NCBI RefSeq assembly: GCF_036077095.1 | Contig: NZ_CP107960.1 | Span: forward strand, 6,510,001 to 6,574,000 | DNA length: 64,000 nt | DNA from: Streptomyces sp. NBC_00376 | GTDB taxonomy: Bacteria > Actinomycetota > Actinomycetes > Streptomycetales > Streptomycetaceae | Direction of reading: 5' to 3' | Shown here: positions 24,594 through 32,269 of the stretch, piece by piece | Position numbering within the stretch: the stretch's first letter is position 1 | Layout of the letters: each line of letters begins with the position of its first letter | Program-made: the position numbers and the translations under genes | The notes under the pieces: generated by a model | Database searches by the model: none | What the model was told of the DNA's origin: nothing | Seen by the model: only the letters and a program-made list of their open reading frames with translations

Positions 24594-26027
24594 ATGCGCC
24601 GAGCAAAAATCGTCTGTACCCTGGGCCCCGCCGTCGACACATACGAACAGATCAAGGCATTGGTCGAAGCGGGAATGGACATCGCCCGCCTCAACCTCAG
24701 CCACGGCACCTACGCCGAACACGAAGAGCGCTACCACCACGTACGCAAGGCCTCCGACGAGACCGGACGCAGCGTCGGCATCCTCGCCGACCTTCAAGGC
24801 CCGAAGATCCGCCTGGGACGCTTCCTCGAAGGCCCCGTACTCCTTGAACGCGGCGACAGCTTCACCATCACCGTCGAACCCGTCGAAGGCGACCGCCACA
24901 CCTGCGGCACCACCTACGACGGCCTCGCCGCCGACGTCACCCCCGGCGAACGCATCCTCGTCGACGACGGCCGCGTCACCCTCGAAGTCACCGAAGTCGA
25001 CGGCCCCCGCGTCCACACCACCGTCATCGAAGGCGGCATGGTCTCCGACCACAAGGGCCTCAACCTCCCCGGCGTCGCCGTCTCCGTCCCCGCACTCTCC
25101 GAGAAGGACATCGAAGACCTCCGCTGGGCACTGCGCACCGGTGCCGACATCATCGCCCTCTCCTTCGTCCGCAGCGGACGCGACATCGAGGACGTCCACC
25201 GCATCATGGACGAGGAGGGCCGCCGCCTCCCCGTCATCGCCAAGGTGGAGAAGCCCCAGGCCGTCGAGAACATCGACGGCATCGTCGCCGCCTTCGACGG
25301 CATCATGGTCGCCCGCGGCGACCTCGGCGTCGAAATGCCTCTGGAACAGGTGCCGATCGTCCAGAAGCGCGCGATCAAGCTCGCCAAGCGCAACGCCAAG
25401 CCGGTCATCGTCGCGACCCAGATGCTCGACTCGATGATCGACAACTCCCGCCCCACCCGCGCCGAGGCCTCCGACGTGGCCAACGCCGTCATCGACGGCA
25501 CGGACGCGGTGATGCTCTCCGGCGAGACCAGCGTGGGCAAGTACCCCGTCGAGACGGTCCGCACGATGTCCCGCATCGTCGAAGCCGCCGAGGAGGACAT
25601 CCTCACCAAGGGCCTCCCGCCCCTGACCGACCGCAACAAGCCCCGCACCCAGGGCGGCGCGGTGGCCCGCGCGGCGGCCGAGATGGGCGACTTCCTGGGC
25701 GCGAAGTTCCTGGTCGCCTTCACCCAGAGCGGCGACACGGTCCGCCGCCTCTCCCGCTACCGCTCACCCATCCCGCTCCTGGCCTTCACCCCCGACCCGG
25801 CCACCCGCTCCCAGCTGAACCTGACCTGGGGCGTCGAGACCTTCCTCGGCCCGCACGTGGACTCGACGGACGCGATGGTCGCCCAGGTCGACGAGGAGTT
25901 GCTGAAGATCGGCCGCTGCGAGAAGGGCGACGTCGTGGTCATCACGGCCGGCTCCCCGCCGGGCGTCCCCGGCTCGACGAACCTGGTGCGGGTGCACCAC
26001 ATCGGCGAGGACGACAGCCCGAAGTAG
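24594..26027 (+). CDS. pyk: Pyruvate kinase
   Basis: A 477-residue glycolytic enzyme making pyruvate and ATP from phosphoenolpyruvate and ADP. It begins MRRAKIVCTLGPAVD and has MDIARLNLSHG, LADLQGPKIRLG, the active-site VIAKVEKPQAVENIDGI, MVARGDLGVEMP, TQMLDSMIDNSRPTRAEASDVANAV, and the C-terminal effector-type domain. Length is normal. The first 600 bases use GAA and other C-skewed choices; the second half turns to GAG and CTG, so the base-composition change of this region falls inside the gene near 25.2 kb. Only 8 bases separate its stop from a convergent gene, with no hairpin between. Confidence 0.97.
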   Translation: MRRAKIVCTLGPAVDTYEQIKALVEAGMDIARLNLSHGTYAEHEERYHHVRKASDETGRSVGILADLQGPKIRLGRFLEGPVLLERGDSFTITVEPVEGDRHTCGTTYDGLAADVTPGERILVDDGRVTLEVTEVDGPRVHTTVIEGGMVSDHKGLNLPGVAVSVPALSEKDIEDLRWALRTGADIIALSFVRSGRDIEDVHRIMDEEGRRLPVIAKVEKPQAVENIDGIVAAFDGIMVARGDLGVEMPLEQVPIVQKRAIKLAKRNAKPVIVATQMLDSMIDNSRPTRAEASDVANAVIDGTDAVMLSGETSVGKYPVETVRTMSRIVEAAEEDILTKGLPPLTDRNKPRTQGGAVARAAAEMGDFLGAKFLVAFTQSGDTVRRLSRYRSPIPLLAFTPDPATRSQLNLTWGVETFLGPHVDSTDAMVAQVDEELLKIGRCEKGDVVVITAGSPPGVPGSTNLVRVHHIGEDDSPK

Positions 26028-26035
26028 GCCGGTCG

Positions 26036-26821
26036 TCAGTACTTCGGCCCGACGTGGGCGTCCATCAGCGCGACGGACGCCCGTCGGGCGACGGAGATGT
26101 TGAACGGGTCGCTGCCGCGCGCGAGGGTCGTCCACTCGACTCCGACCCTGTCGAGGGTGTCGGAGAGGAGCTTGCGGATGTCGTCGGACTTGTTGGCGAA
26201 GAAATAGCGCGGGTACTCGTAGCGCTTCCGCTCCCCGCCGACGAGGCGAGTGGTCCAATTGGTGATGCGACATCCGTCGGAGTGGATCAGGCCGCGGACG
26301 AACTCCCAGGGGTGTGCGTCCACGATCTCCCGTTGCCAGGCTTTGAGGATGATCCGGCGCTCGTGCTTCTTTCCGGGTCCGTGCTGAGGGAAGAGGCACC
26401 AGAGGTGCTTCGAGTACATCTTCACTTGGTGGCACCCTTTCCTGCGGACTCTGCATACGGAGTTCTCGGGGAAGACGGCGCGCATAGCGCTCTCGCACAG
26501 TTCCATCAGGCCAGGCCAGGAATCTGCACAGGCGATTGACAGGCTGGGCGTGTGCATCGCTTGGTTCTGGACTACGTGCCCGTCGCCGAGGTAGAGGCCC
26601 AGCAGGTAGGCGTACGCCGACCGGTCCAGCTCGCCTTCGCACCGGGGGCAGTACGAAAGATGGGCCCCCGGGCACTCACCGCGTTTGGCGCGGTCCATGT
26701 GTTTCCAGTAGCTGATCGTGCCTGCGGGGACGTTCAGCCTCCGTGCCACGTCCGCGTTCTTCGCTCCGCCGCGAAGGAGGGTCAGTGCTTTCTGCCGTAA
26801 CTCGGGGCCGTGAAAGTTCAT
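26036..26821 (-). CDS. HTH plus LAGLIDADG endonuclease-like protein
   Basis: A 261-residue protein with an N-terminal helix-turn-helix (KNADVARRLNVPAGTISYWK, 21-40), a short Cys cluster (Cys50, Cys58, Cys61, CPRC) and two LAGLIDADG-like helices: YLLGLYLGDGH at 72-82 and FVRGLIHSDGC at 174-184. Both retain the catalytic-type acidic residue (Asp80, Asp182). It stands alone, not in an intron or intein, 86 bases downstream of tRNA-Leu on the same strand. It may be a free-standing homing endonuclease or a regulator built from that fold, as WhiA is. Codon choice is mixed and less GC-biased than its neighbours, suggesting transfer. Confidence 0.75.
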   Translation of the reverse strand: MNFHGPELRQKALTLLRGGAKNADVARRLNVPAGTISYWKHMDRAKRGECPGAHLSYCPRCEGELDRSAYAYLLGLYLGDGHVVQNQAMHTPSLSIACADSWPGLMELCESAMRAVFPENSVCRVRRKGCHQVKMYSKHLWCLFPQHGPGKKHERRIILKAWQREIVDAHPWEFVRGLIHSDGCRITNWTTRLVGGERKRYEYPRYFFANKSDDIRKLLSDTLDRVGVEWTTLARGSDPFNISVARRASVALMDAHVGPKY

Positions 26822-26859
26822 GCGAACACCATGAGTGACTGCGCGCTACTGCGTGCAGC

Positions 26860-26897
26860 AAAAAGCGGATGTTCACGAGAACGTGAACATCCGCTTT
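26860..26897 (-). terminator. Terminator of the tRNA-Leu gene
   Basis: A perfect 16-pair hairpin, arms 26862-26877 and 26882-26897 with a 4-base loop, followed on the minus strand by five T residues (26864-26860). It lies just past the tRNA 3' end and upstream of the HTH-LAGLIDADG gene. Confidence 0.9.
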
Positions 26898-26907
26898 GCC
26901 TTGCATG

Positions 26908-26990
26908 TGCCGAGTGCGGGATTCGAACCCGCAAGCCCTTTCGGGCAGATGTGTTTGAGACATCCGTGTATGCCATTCCACCAACCCGGC
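26908..26990 (-). tRNA. tRNA-Leu (anticodon CAA)
   Basis: An 83-base class II tRNA on the minus strand. Acceptor GCCGGGT pairs with ACTCGGC (one G-U). The anticodon stem GATGT/ACATC holds the loop CTCAAAC with anticodon CAA at 26955-26957, reading UUG. A long variable arm (TGCCCGAAAGGGCTT region) and T arm GCGGG-TTCGAAT-CCCGC follow. CCA is not encoded. It is not bldA, whose anticodon is UAA. Confidence 0.95.
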
Positions 26991-27086
26991 AAGGTTGCTG
27001 CCGGAAAGTGTACCGGGTGACATGTCCGCTCCGCTGCTAGGTAGGCTCATGGAAGCTGTACCTGCCCTTGGAACGAGGAGTCCCCC

Positions 27087-27734
27087 GTGACCGCCCCCGA
27101 GTCGCCCCAGCCCGCCGACGACGACAAGTCGCACGTTCCGCCGCTGACGACCCGCGTCGTCATCGCCGAGGACGAGGCGCTCATCCGTCTCGACCTCAAA
27201 GAGATGCTGGAGGAAGAGGGCTACGCGGTCGTCGGCGAGGCCGGGGACGGGCAGCGGGCCGTCGAGCTGGCTCGGGAGCACCGGCCGGATCTGGTGATCC
27301 TCGATGTGAAGATGCCGGTTCTCGACGGGATCTCCGCTGCGGAGAAGATCGCCGAGGAGTCCATCGCGCCGGTCCTGATGCTCACCGCGTTCTCGCAGCG
27401 CGATCTCGTCGAGCGGGCCCGGGACGCCGGGGCGATGGCGTATCTGGTGAAGCCGTTCAGCAAGAGCGACGTGGTGCCTGCCATCGAGATGGCGGTGTCG
27501 CGGTTCGCGGAGCTGAAGGCGCTGGAGAGCGAGGTCGCGGACCTCGCGCAGCGGCTGGAGACGCGGAAGCTGGTGGACCGGGCGAAGAGCATTCTGCAGA
27601 CGGATTACGGGCTCTCCGAGCCGGCCGCGTTCCGGTGGATCCAGAAGACGTCGATGGACCGGCGGCTGTCGATGCAGCAGCTGGCGGAGGCGTTGATCGA
27701 GGATGCCGAGGAGAAGAAGAAGGCGGCCGAGTAG
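27087..27734 (+). CDS. pdtaR: ANTAR-domain response regulator, PdtaR type
   Basis: A 215-residue response regulator. The receiver has RVVIAEDEALIRLDL and phospho-acceptor Asp73 in VILDVKMPVLDG, then Thr in LTAF and Lys in LVKPFS. A coiled coil (ELKALESEVADLAQRLETRKLVDRAK) leads into the C-terminal ANTAR domain, which binds paired hexaloop RNA and prevents transcription termination. Its kinase is normally the distant PdtaS. GTG 27087 follows AGGAG. It converges with the liv operon at a shared terminator; I saw no dual-hexaloop ANTAR target near by. Confidence 0.93.
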   Translation: MTAPESPQPADDDKSHVPPLTTRVVIAEDEALIRLDLKEMLEEEGYAVVGEAGDGQRAVELAREHRPDLVILDVKMPVLDGISAAEKIAEESIAPVLMLTAFSQRDLVERARDAGAMAYLVKPFSKSDVVPAIEMAVSRFAELKALESEVADLAQRLETRKLVDRAKSILQTDYGLSEPAAFRWIQKTSMDRRLSMQQLAEALIEDAEEKKKAAE

Positions 27735-27753
27735 GTCGTAGGGGCGCACGAAG

Positions 27754-27789
27754 AAGGCCCGCGTCCCGGATGTCCGGAGCGCGGGCCTT
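27754..27789. terminator. Shared terminator of pdtaR and the liv operon
   Basis: AAGGCCCGCG (27754-27763) pairs with CGCGGGCCTT (27780-27789); the loop carries an inner CCGGA/TCCGG stem, and TTCT follows. It lies between convergent genes. Confidence 0.85.
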
Positions 27790-27800
27790 TCTCGTGGGCG

Positions 27801-28517
27801 TCAGTCCTCGCCGAGGTAGGCCTTGCGGACGGACTCGTCGTGGAGGAGGTCCGCGCCGGTGCCGGAGAGGACGATCTTGCCGACCTCCATGACGTGGCCG
27901 TGGTCCGCGAGGGAGAGGGCCGCCTGGGCGTTCTGCTCGACGAGCAGGATGGTGGTGCCTTGGGCCTTGAGTTCGACGATGGTCTCCATGATCTTCTGCA
28001 TCATGATCGGGGAGAGGCCCATGGAGGGTTCGTCGAGCATCAGGAGTTTGGGCTGGCACATGAGGGCCCTGCCCATGGCGAGCATCTGCTGTTCGCCGCC
28101 CGAGAGGGTTCCGGCGGCCTGCTTCCGGCGTTCCCCGAGGATGGGGAAGAGGTCGTAGGCGCGCTGGATGTCCTTCTCGATGCCTGCCTTGTCGTTGCGG
28201 AGGTAGGCGCCGAGCTGGAGGTTCTCGGTGATGGTGAGCCGGGGGAAGATGTGGCGTCCCTCGGGGGAGTGGGCCAGGCCCAGGGAGACGACCTTGTGTG
28301 CGGGTACGTCGCTGAGCGGTTTGCCGTCGAAGACGATGCGGCCGCCGGCCGGTTTGAGCAGGCCGGAGAGGGTGCGCAGGGTGGTGGTCTTGCCGGCGCC
28401 GTTGGTGCCGATGAGGGTGACGACCTGGCCGGCTTCGACGGTGAAGGAGATGCCCTTGACGGCTTCGATCTTGCCGTAGGCGACGCGGAGGTCCTCGACC
28501 TCCAGAAGTGCGGTCAT
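27801..28517 (-). CDS. livF: Branched-chain amino-acid ABC transporter ATPase LivF
   Basis: A 238-residue ABC ATPase, one of two that power uptake of Leu, Ile and Val. Walker A is GTNGAGKTT, signature LSGGEQQMLAMGRAL, Walker B LLMLDEPSMGL, and the switch His lies past TTILLVEQN. It is the last gene of livK-livH-livM-livG-livF and overlaps livG by 4 bases (ATGA). Paired LivF/LivG ATPases and two permeases are the standard HAAT-family layout. Confidence 0.95.
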   Translation of the reverse strand: MTALLEVEDLRVAYGKIEAVKGISFTVEAGQVVTLIGTNGAGKTTTLRTLSGLLKPAGGRIVFDGKPLSDVPAHKVVSLGLAHSPEGRHIFPRLTITENLQLGAYLRNDKAGIEKDIQRAYDLFPILGERRKQAAGTLSGGEQQMLAMGRALMCQPKLLMLDEPSMGLSPIMMQKIMETIVELKAQGTTILLVEQNAQAALSLADHGHVMEVGKIVLSGTGADLLHDESVRKAYLGED

Positions 28518-29446
28518 CGGGTGTCCTCCTCCTCGGTGCTGGTGCTGGTGCTGGTGGTGGCTGCTCTGTCGGCGTCGGCTTCGTCGGCTTCGGCGCTGGC
28601 TGCAGCGTCGGCTTCGGCGGCTTCGACCTCGGCGGCTTCTTCGGCGCCGGGGGCGCCTTCGAAGGGGGTGCCGAGGTAGGCGGCGACGACGCGTTCGTCG
28701 CTCTGGACTTCGGCCGGAGAGCCTTCGACGAGCTTTTCGCCCTGGACGAGGCAGGCGACGCGGTCGCAGAGGTTGAAGATGAACCGCATGTCGTGCTCGA
28801 TGACGAGTACGGCGATGCCCTGGTCGCGGATGGCGAAGATGAGCTCTTCGGTGACGCGGGTTTCCTGCGGGTTCATGCCGGCGGTGGGCTCGTCGAGGAG
28901 GAGGAGTCCGGGGTCGCTGGCGAGGGCGCGGGCGATTTCCAGCTTGCGCTGGTCTCCGTAGGGGAGGTTGCGCGCGAGGTGGTCGGCCTTGTCGGCGAGG
29001 CCGATGAACTCCAGGAGTTCCATGGCGCGTTCGCGGCTGGCGTTCTCGGCTTTGGTGAAGCCGGGGAGGCGCATGAGGGCGGACCAGAGGCCTTCCTTGG
29101 TCCTGGTGTGGCGTCCGACGAGGACGTTCTCCAGGACGGTCATGTTGGCGAAGAGCCGGATGTTCTGGAAGGTGCGGGCGATGCCTGCCTGGGTGACGAG
29201 GTGGGGCTTGGGCGGCAGGACGGTGCCCTTGTAGCTGACCTTGCCCTCGGTGGGGACGTAGAGGCCGGTGAGGCAGTTGAAGAAGGTGGTCTTGCCGGCA
29301 CCGTTGGGGCCGATGAGGCCGACGATCTCGCCCGCGTTGACGGTGAGGTCGACGTTGCGTACGGCGGTGAGGCCGCCGAATCGCATGGTGACGCCGTTGG
29401 CGTCGAGGACGGTGGTGGCGGTCTTCGTGGTGGTCATGGTGGTCAC
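28514..29446 (-). CDS. livG: Branched-chain amino-acid ABC transporter ATPase LivG
   Basis: A 310-residue ABC ATPase partnering LivF. Walker A GPNGAGKTT, the signature region LPYGDQRKLEIARAL, Walker B LLLLDEPTAGMNP and IEHDMRFIF are typical of LivG. After the usual end near residue 260 comes a 45-residue acidic and Ala-rich tail (EEAAEVEAAEADAAASAEA) that ends in Thr/Ser repeats, absent from most LivG proteins. GTG 29446 overlaps the livM stop by 4 bases; an ATG three codons later is an alternative. Confidence 0.94.
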   Translation of the reverse strand: MTTMTTTKTATTVLDANGVTMRFGGLTAVRNVDLTVNAGEIVGLIGPNGAGKTTFFNCLTGLYVPTEGKVSYKGTVLPPKPHLVTQAGIARTFQNIRLFANMTVLENVLVGRHTRTKEGLWSALMRLPGFTKAENASRERAMELLEFIGLADKADHLARNLPYGDQRKLEIARALASDPGLLLLDEPTAGMNPQETRVTEELIFAIRDQGIAVLVIEHDMRFIFNLCDRVACLVQGEKLVEGSPAEVQSDERVVAAYLGTPFEGAPGAEEAAEVEAAEADAAASAEADEADADRAATTSTSTSTEEEDTR

Positions 29447-31233
29447 GCCCCCGCCTTGGCGATGCCGGCGGCGGTCTCTTCGGACTGTCGCGGTTCGGGT
29501 ACGTCGGGCTGGTCGTTCTCGTGGAACTCGAGCTGCTTCCGGCGGTCGGCGACCAGTCCTTCGGGGCGCAGGCGCATCAGGAGGATGAGTGCGATGCCGA
29601 AGAGGAAGAGCTGGTAGTCCTGCATGAACTGGAGTTTGGCCGGGATGAGGTAGAGCAGTGCTGCGCCGACGAGGGGTCCGCTGAGGGTTCCCATGCCGCC
29701 GAGGATGACGGCGGCGAGGAGGAAGGCGGAGTTGGGGGGTACGGAGCCGGCGAACTGGTACTGCTCGGGCGTCACGGTGTAGTTGACGTGGGCCTGGACG
29801 GTTCCGGCGAGTCCGGCGAGGGTGGCGCCGAGAGCGAAGGCGAGCAGCTTGAGCCGGAAGGCGTTGATGCCCATGGCGGTGGCTGCGGTTTCGTCTTCGC
29901 GGATGGCGACCCAGGCGCGGCCGATGCGGGATTCTCCGGAGCGGCGGAAGACGAGCACGACGACGGCGGTGAAGACGAGCATCAGCAGGTAGTAGTTGGC
30001 GGACCTGCCGAGGTCGAAGCCGAGGATGTTGTGCTTGAGGCCGAAGTCGAATCCGAAGAAGTTGAGGTCGGGGATGCTGGGGATGCCCTGGGAGCCGTTG
30101 GTGAGGTCGGGTCCGCTGTTGCCGTTGAGGTTGTTCACGGTGAGGCGGAAGATTTCACCGAAGCCGAGGGTGACGATGGCGAGGTAGTCGCCGCGTAGCC
30201 GCAGGGTGGGTGCGCCGATGAGTACGCCGAAGACGAGTGATGCTCCGGCGCCGGTGAGGACGGCGGCCCAGAAGGGGAATTCGACGCCGATGGCCGACAT
30301 GGTGGAGCCGGAGACCAGGGCGGCGGCGTAGGCGCCGACGCCGAGGAAGGCGACGTATCCGAGGTCGAGGAGGCCGGCGAGGCCGACGACGACGTTGAGG
30401 CCGAGTGCGACGGTGCCGAAGATGAGGATGTTGGCGCCGACGAGCGCGTATTCCTCTTTCTGCTGGGTGAAGGGGAAGCAGACGGCTGCGACGAGGGCGG
30501 CGGCGAGTGTGATGTTGCGGTGCTTCGTGGTCAGCGTGGTGAGGCGGGAGACGAGCCCGGCCCGGTGAAGTGCGGCGAAGGCGAAGCCGACGGTGATGAG
30601 GAAGCCGATGAAGAGTTCGGTGTAGTCGGTGTCGATGCCGTAGGCGAAGACGTAGAGGCCGATGCCGAACGCGGCGACGATGATGAGGATCTCGGCCCAG
30701 GAGGGGAGGGCCTTGGGGCGGGGGGCCTGGGGTGCGCCGAGGCTGTTGCGGAAGCGCTGCCAGGCGGTGGCCCCGGTGTCGGTGATCGGCTGGTCGCCGG
30801 GGAGGCCGAGTGCGGTGATGGCGGCGATGAGTGCGCCGATGCCGCTGACCCAGGCGCCGGGTTCGAAGTTGACGACGCCGCCGAGGTCGTAGGCGATGGC
30901 GCCCATGGTGTAGCCGGTGGTGCCGAGGGTGCCCAGGGCGAGGAGGCGGACGGGGCTGTTGGTGCCGCCGGGGGTGAGCCAGCACAGGCCCCGGATGCCG
31001 TACCCGGACAGCGCGAGGAGCAGGGTGAGTGCGGCGCTGATGAGGGTGAGGACCTGGAGGCCGCCGGGGTAGCCGGTGACGGTGAGGTCGCCGGGGAATT
31101 CGTCGGTCCAGGTCCAGGCGAGGAAGGTGCCGGCGAGGGCGATGGTGGCGCCGACAACGGTGCCGATGCGGGCCGCGGCGGCGGGGATCGGCAGGAAGGC
31201 GGGGCCGGGGGCGGTGGTGTGGTTGGTGGTCAT
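29443..31233 (-). CDS. livM: Branched-chain amino-acid ABC permease LivM with extended N-terminus
   Basis: A 596-residue permease. The C-terminal 340 residues are the normal LivM core (LGLNVVVGLAGLLDLGYVAFLGVGAYAAAL, LRGDYLAIVTLGFGEIFRL, RRIGRAW-type loop with AIREDETAA). The N-terminal 250 residues add about six more hydrophobic helices (for example VGATIALAGTFLAWTW and ILIIVAAFGIGLYVFAYG), well beyond the common LivM length. ATG 31233 (MTTNHTTAPGP) is 5 bases after livH ends; the longer open frame would overlap livH. The extra domain may hold the subunits together or regulate; its role is unknown. Confidence 0.92.
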   Translation of the reverse strand: MTTNHTTAPGPAFLPIPAAAARIGTVVGATIALAGTFLAWTWTDEFPGDLTVTGYPGGLQVLTLISAALTLLLALSGYGIRGLCWLTPGGTNSPVRLLALGTLGTTGYTMGAIAYDLGGVVNFEPGAWVSGIGALIAAITALGLPGDQPITDTGATAWQRFRNSLGAPQAPRPKALPSWAEILIIVAAFGIGLYVFAYGIDTDYTELFIGFLITVGFAFAALHRAGLVSRLTTLTTKHRNITLAAALVAAVCFPFTQQKEEYALVGANILIFGTVALGLNVVVGLAGLLDLGYVAFLGVGAYAAALVSGSTMSAIGVEFPFWAAVLTGAGASLVFGVLIGAPTLRLRGDYLAIVTLGFGEIFRLTVNNLNGNSGPDLTNGSQGIPSIPDLNFFGFDFGLKHNILGFDLGRSANYYLLMLVFTAVVVLVFRRSGESRIGRAWVAIREDETAATAMGINAFRLKLLAFALGATLAGLAGTVQAHVNYTVTPEQYQFAGSVPPNSAFLLAAVILGGMGTLSGPLVGAALLYLIPAKLQFMQDYQLFLFGIALILLMRLRPEGLVADRRKQLEFHENDQPDVPEPRQSEETAAGIAKAGA

Positions 31234-31238
31234 CCGTA

Positions 31239-32168
31239 TCACGCCCGATCCGCTACGCGTTCGCCGAGCAGGCCCTGGGGGCGGAGCAGCAGGACGATGA
31301 TGAGGAGGACGAAGGCCCATACGTCCTTCCAGGCGCCGCCGCCGAAGAGTTCCATGCCGGGGACGTTGCTCATGTAACCGGTGGCGAGGGATTCGGCGAT
31401 GCCGAGTACGACGCCGCCGAGCATGGCTCCGTAGATGTTGCCGATGCCGCCGAGTACGGCTGCCGTGAAGGCCTTGAGGCCCATGATGAAGCCCATTCTG
31501 AAGCCGATCTGGCCGTTCTTGAGCCCGTAGGCGACGGCGGCGACGGCGGCGAACGCGGCACCGATGGCGAAGGCCATGACGATGATGCGGTCGGTGTTGA
31601 TGCCCATGAGCTTGGCGGTGTCGGGGTCCTGGCTGGTGGCCTGCATGCCGCGGCCGGAGCGGGTCTTGGAGACGAAGAGGCCGAGGGCGAGCATGCAGAT
31701 GGGTGCCGTGATGAGGACGAAGAGGTCACCGCGCTGGATGTGGGCGCCGAAGATGTCGATCGCTTCGCCCTTGAACTGGGGGAAGGGATGGTCCTTCTTG
31801 GCGTCCGGGTACCACTTCCAGATGGCCTGCTGGAGTGCGAGGGAGAGTCCGATCGCTGTGATGAGCGGGGCCAGTCGTGGGGCGGTGCGCAGGGGCCGGT
31901 AGGCGAAGCGTTCGGCGGCTGTGCTGACGGCGACGGAGCATATGACGCCGCCGATGATCATGAGGGGGATGATCGCGAGGAGGGAGACGCCGGCCGGCAT
32001 CCAGAGGTACACGGTGAGAGCTCCGAAGCCTCCGATCATGAAGATCTCGCCGTGGGCGAAGTTGATGAGCTGGATGATTCCGTAGACCATCGTGTAGCCG
32101 ATCGCGATGAGACCGTACATCGCGCCGAGGATGAGTCCATTGGCCAGCTGTTGCGGCAGTTCGTTCAC
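31239..32168 (-). CDS. livH: Branched-chain amino-acid ABC permease LivH
   Basis: A 309-residue integral membrane permease with eight or so helices. It begins NELPQQLANGLILGAMYGLIAIGYTMVYGIIQLINFAHGEIFMIGG, the typical LivH signature, and has GRGMQATSQDPDTAKLMGINTDRII and the C-terminal AAVLGGIGNIYGAMLGGVVLGI. It forms the channel with LivM. It lies 101 bases after livK, where a processing site or partial terminator could set binding-protein excess, though I saw no clear hairpin. Confidence 0.95.
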   Translation of the reverse strand: MNELPQQLANGLILGAMYGLIAIGYTMVYGIIQLINFAHGEIFMIGGFGALTVYLWMPAGVSLLAIIPLMIIGGVICSVAVSTAAERFAYRPLRTAPRLAPLITAIGLSLALQQAIWKWYPDAKKDHPFPQFKGEAIDIFGAHIQRGDLFVLITAPICMLALGLFVSKTRSGRGMQATSQDPDTAKLMGINTDRIIVMAFAIGAAFAAVAAVAYGLKNGQIGFRMGFIMGLKAFTAAVLGGIGNIYGAMLGGVVLGIAESLATGYMSNVPGMELFGGGAWKDVWAFVLLIIVLLLRPQGLLGERVADRA

Positions 32169-32269
32169 CGCAGGGCCTCCGTGGAGTGGTTCGGATATGG
32201 CACCGCGCGGGGGCGCTGGTAGCGCTCCCGCGCGGTCTGGTGTGGGTCAGGCGTGGCCCGGGGAGCTTG

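Noticed and set aside
26908..26990. The tRNA-Leu as bldA
   Set aside because: The anticodon is CAA, not UAA, so it does not read the rare TTA codon.
26810..27040. Short plus-strand frames over the tRNA region
   Set aside because: They read through the tRNA and its terminator and have no coding character.
25000..27100. Skew flip as the chromosomal origin
   Set aside because: No dnaA, dnaN or DnaA-box cluster is visible, and the gene set (pyk, pdtaR, liv, polA) normally lies far from oriC in Streptomyces.
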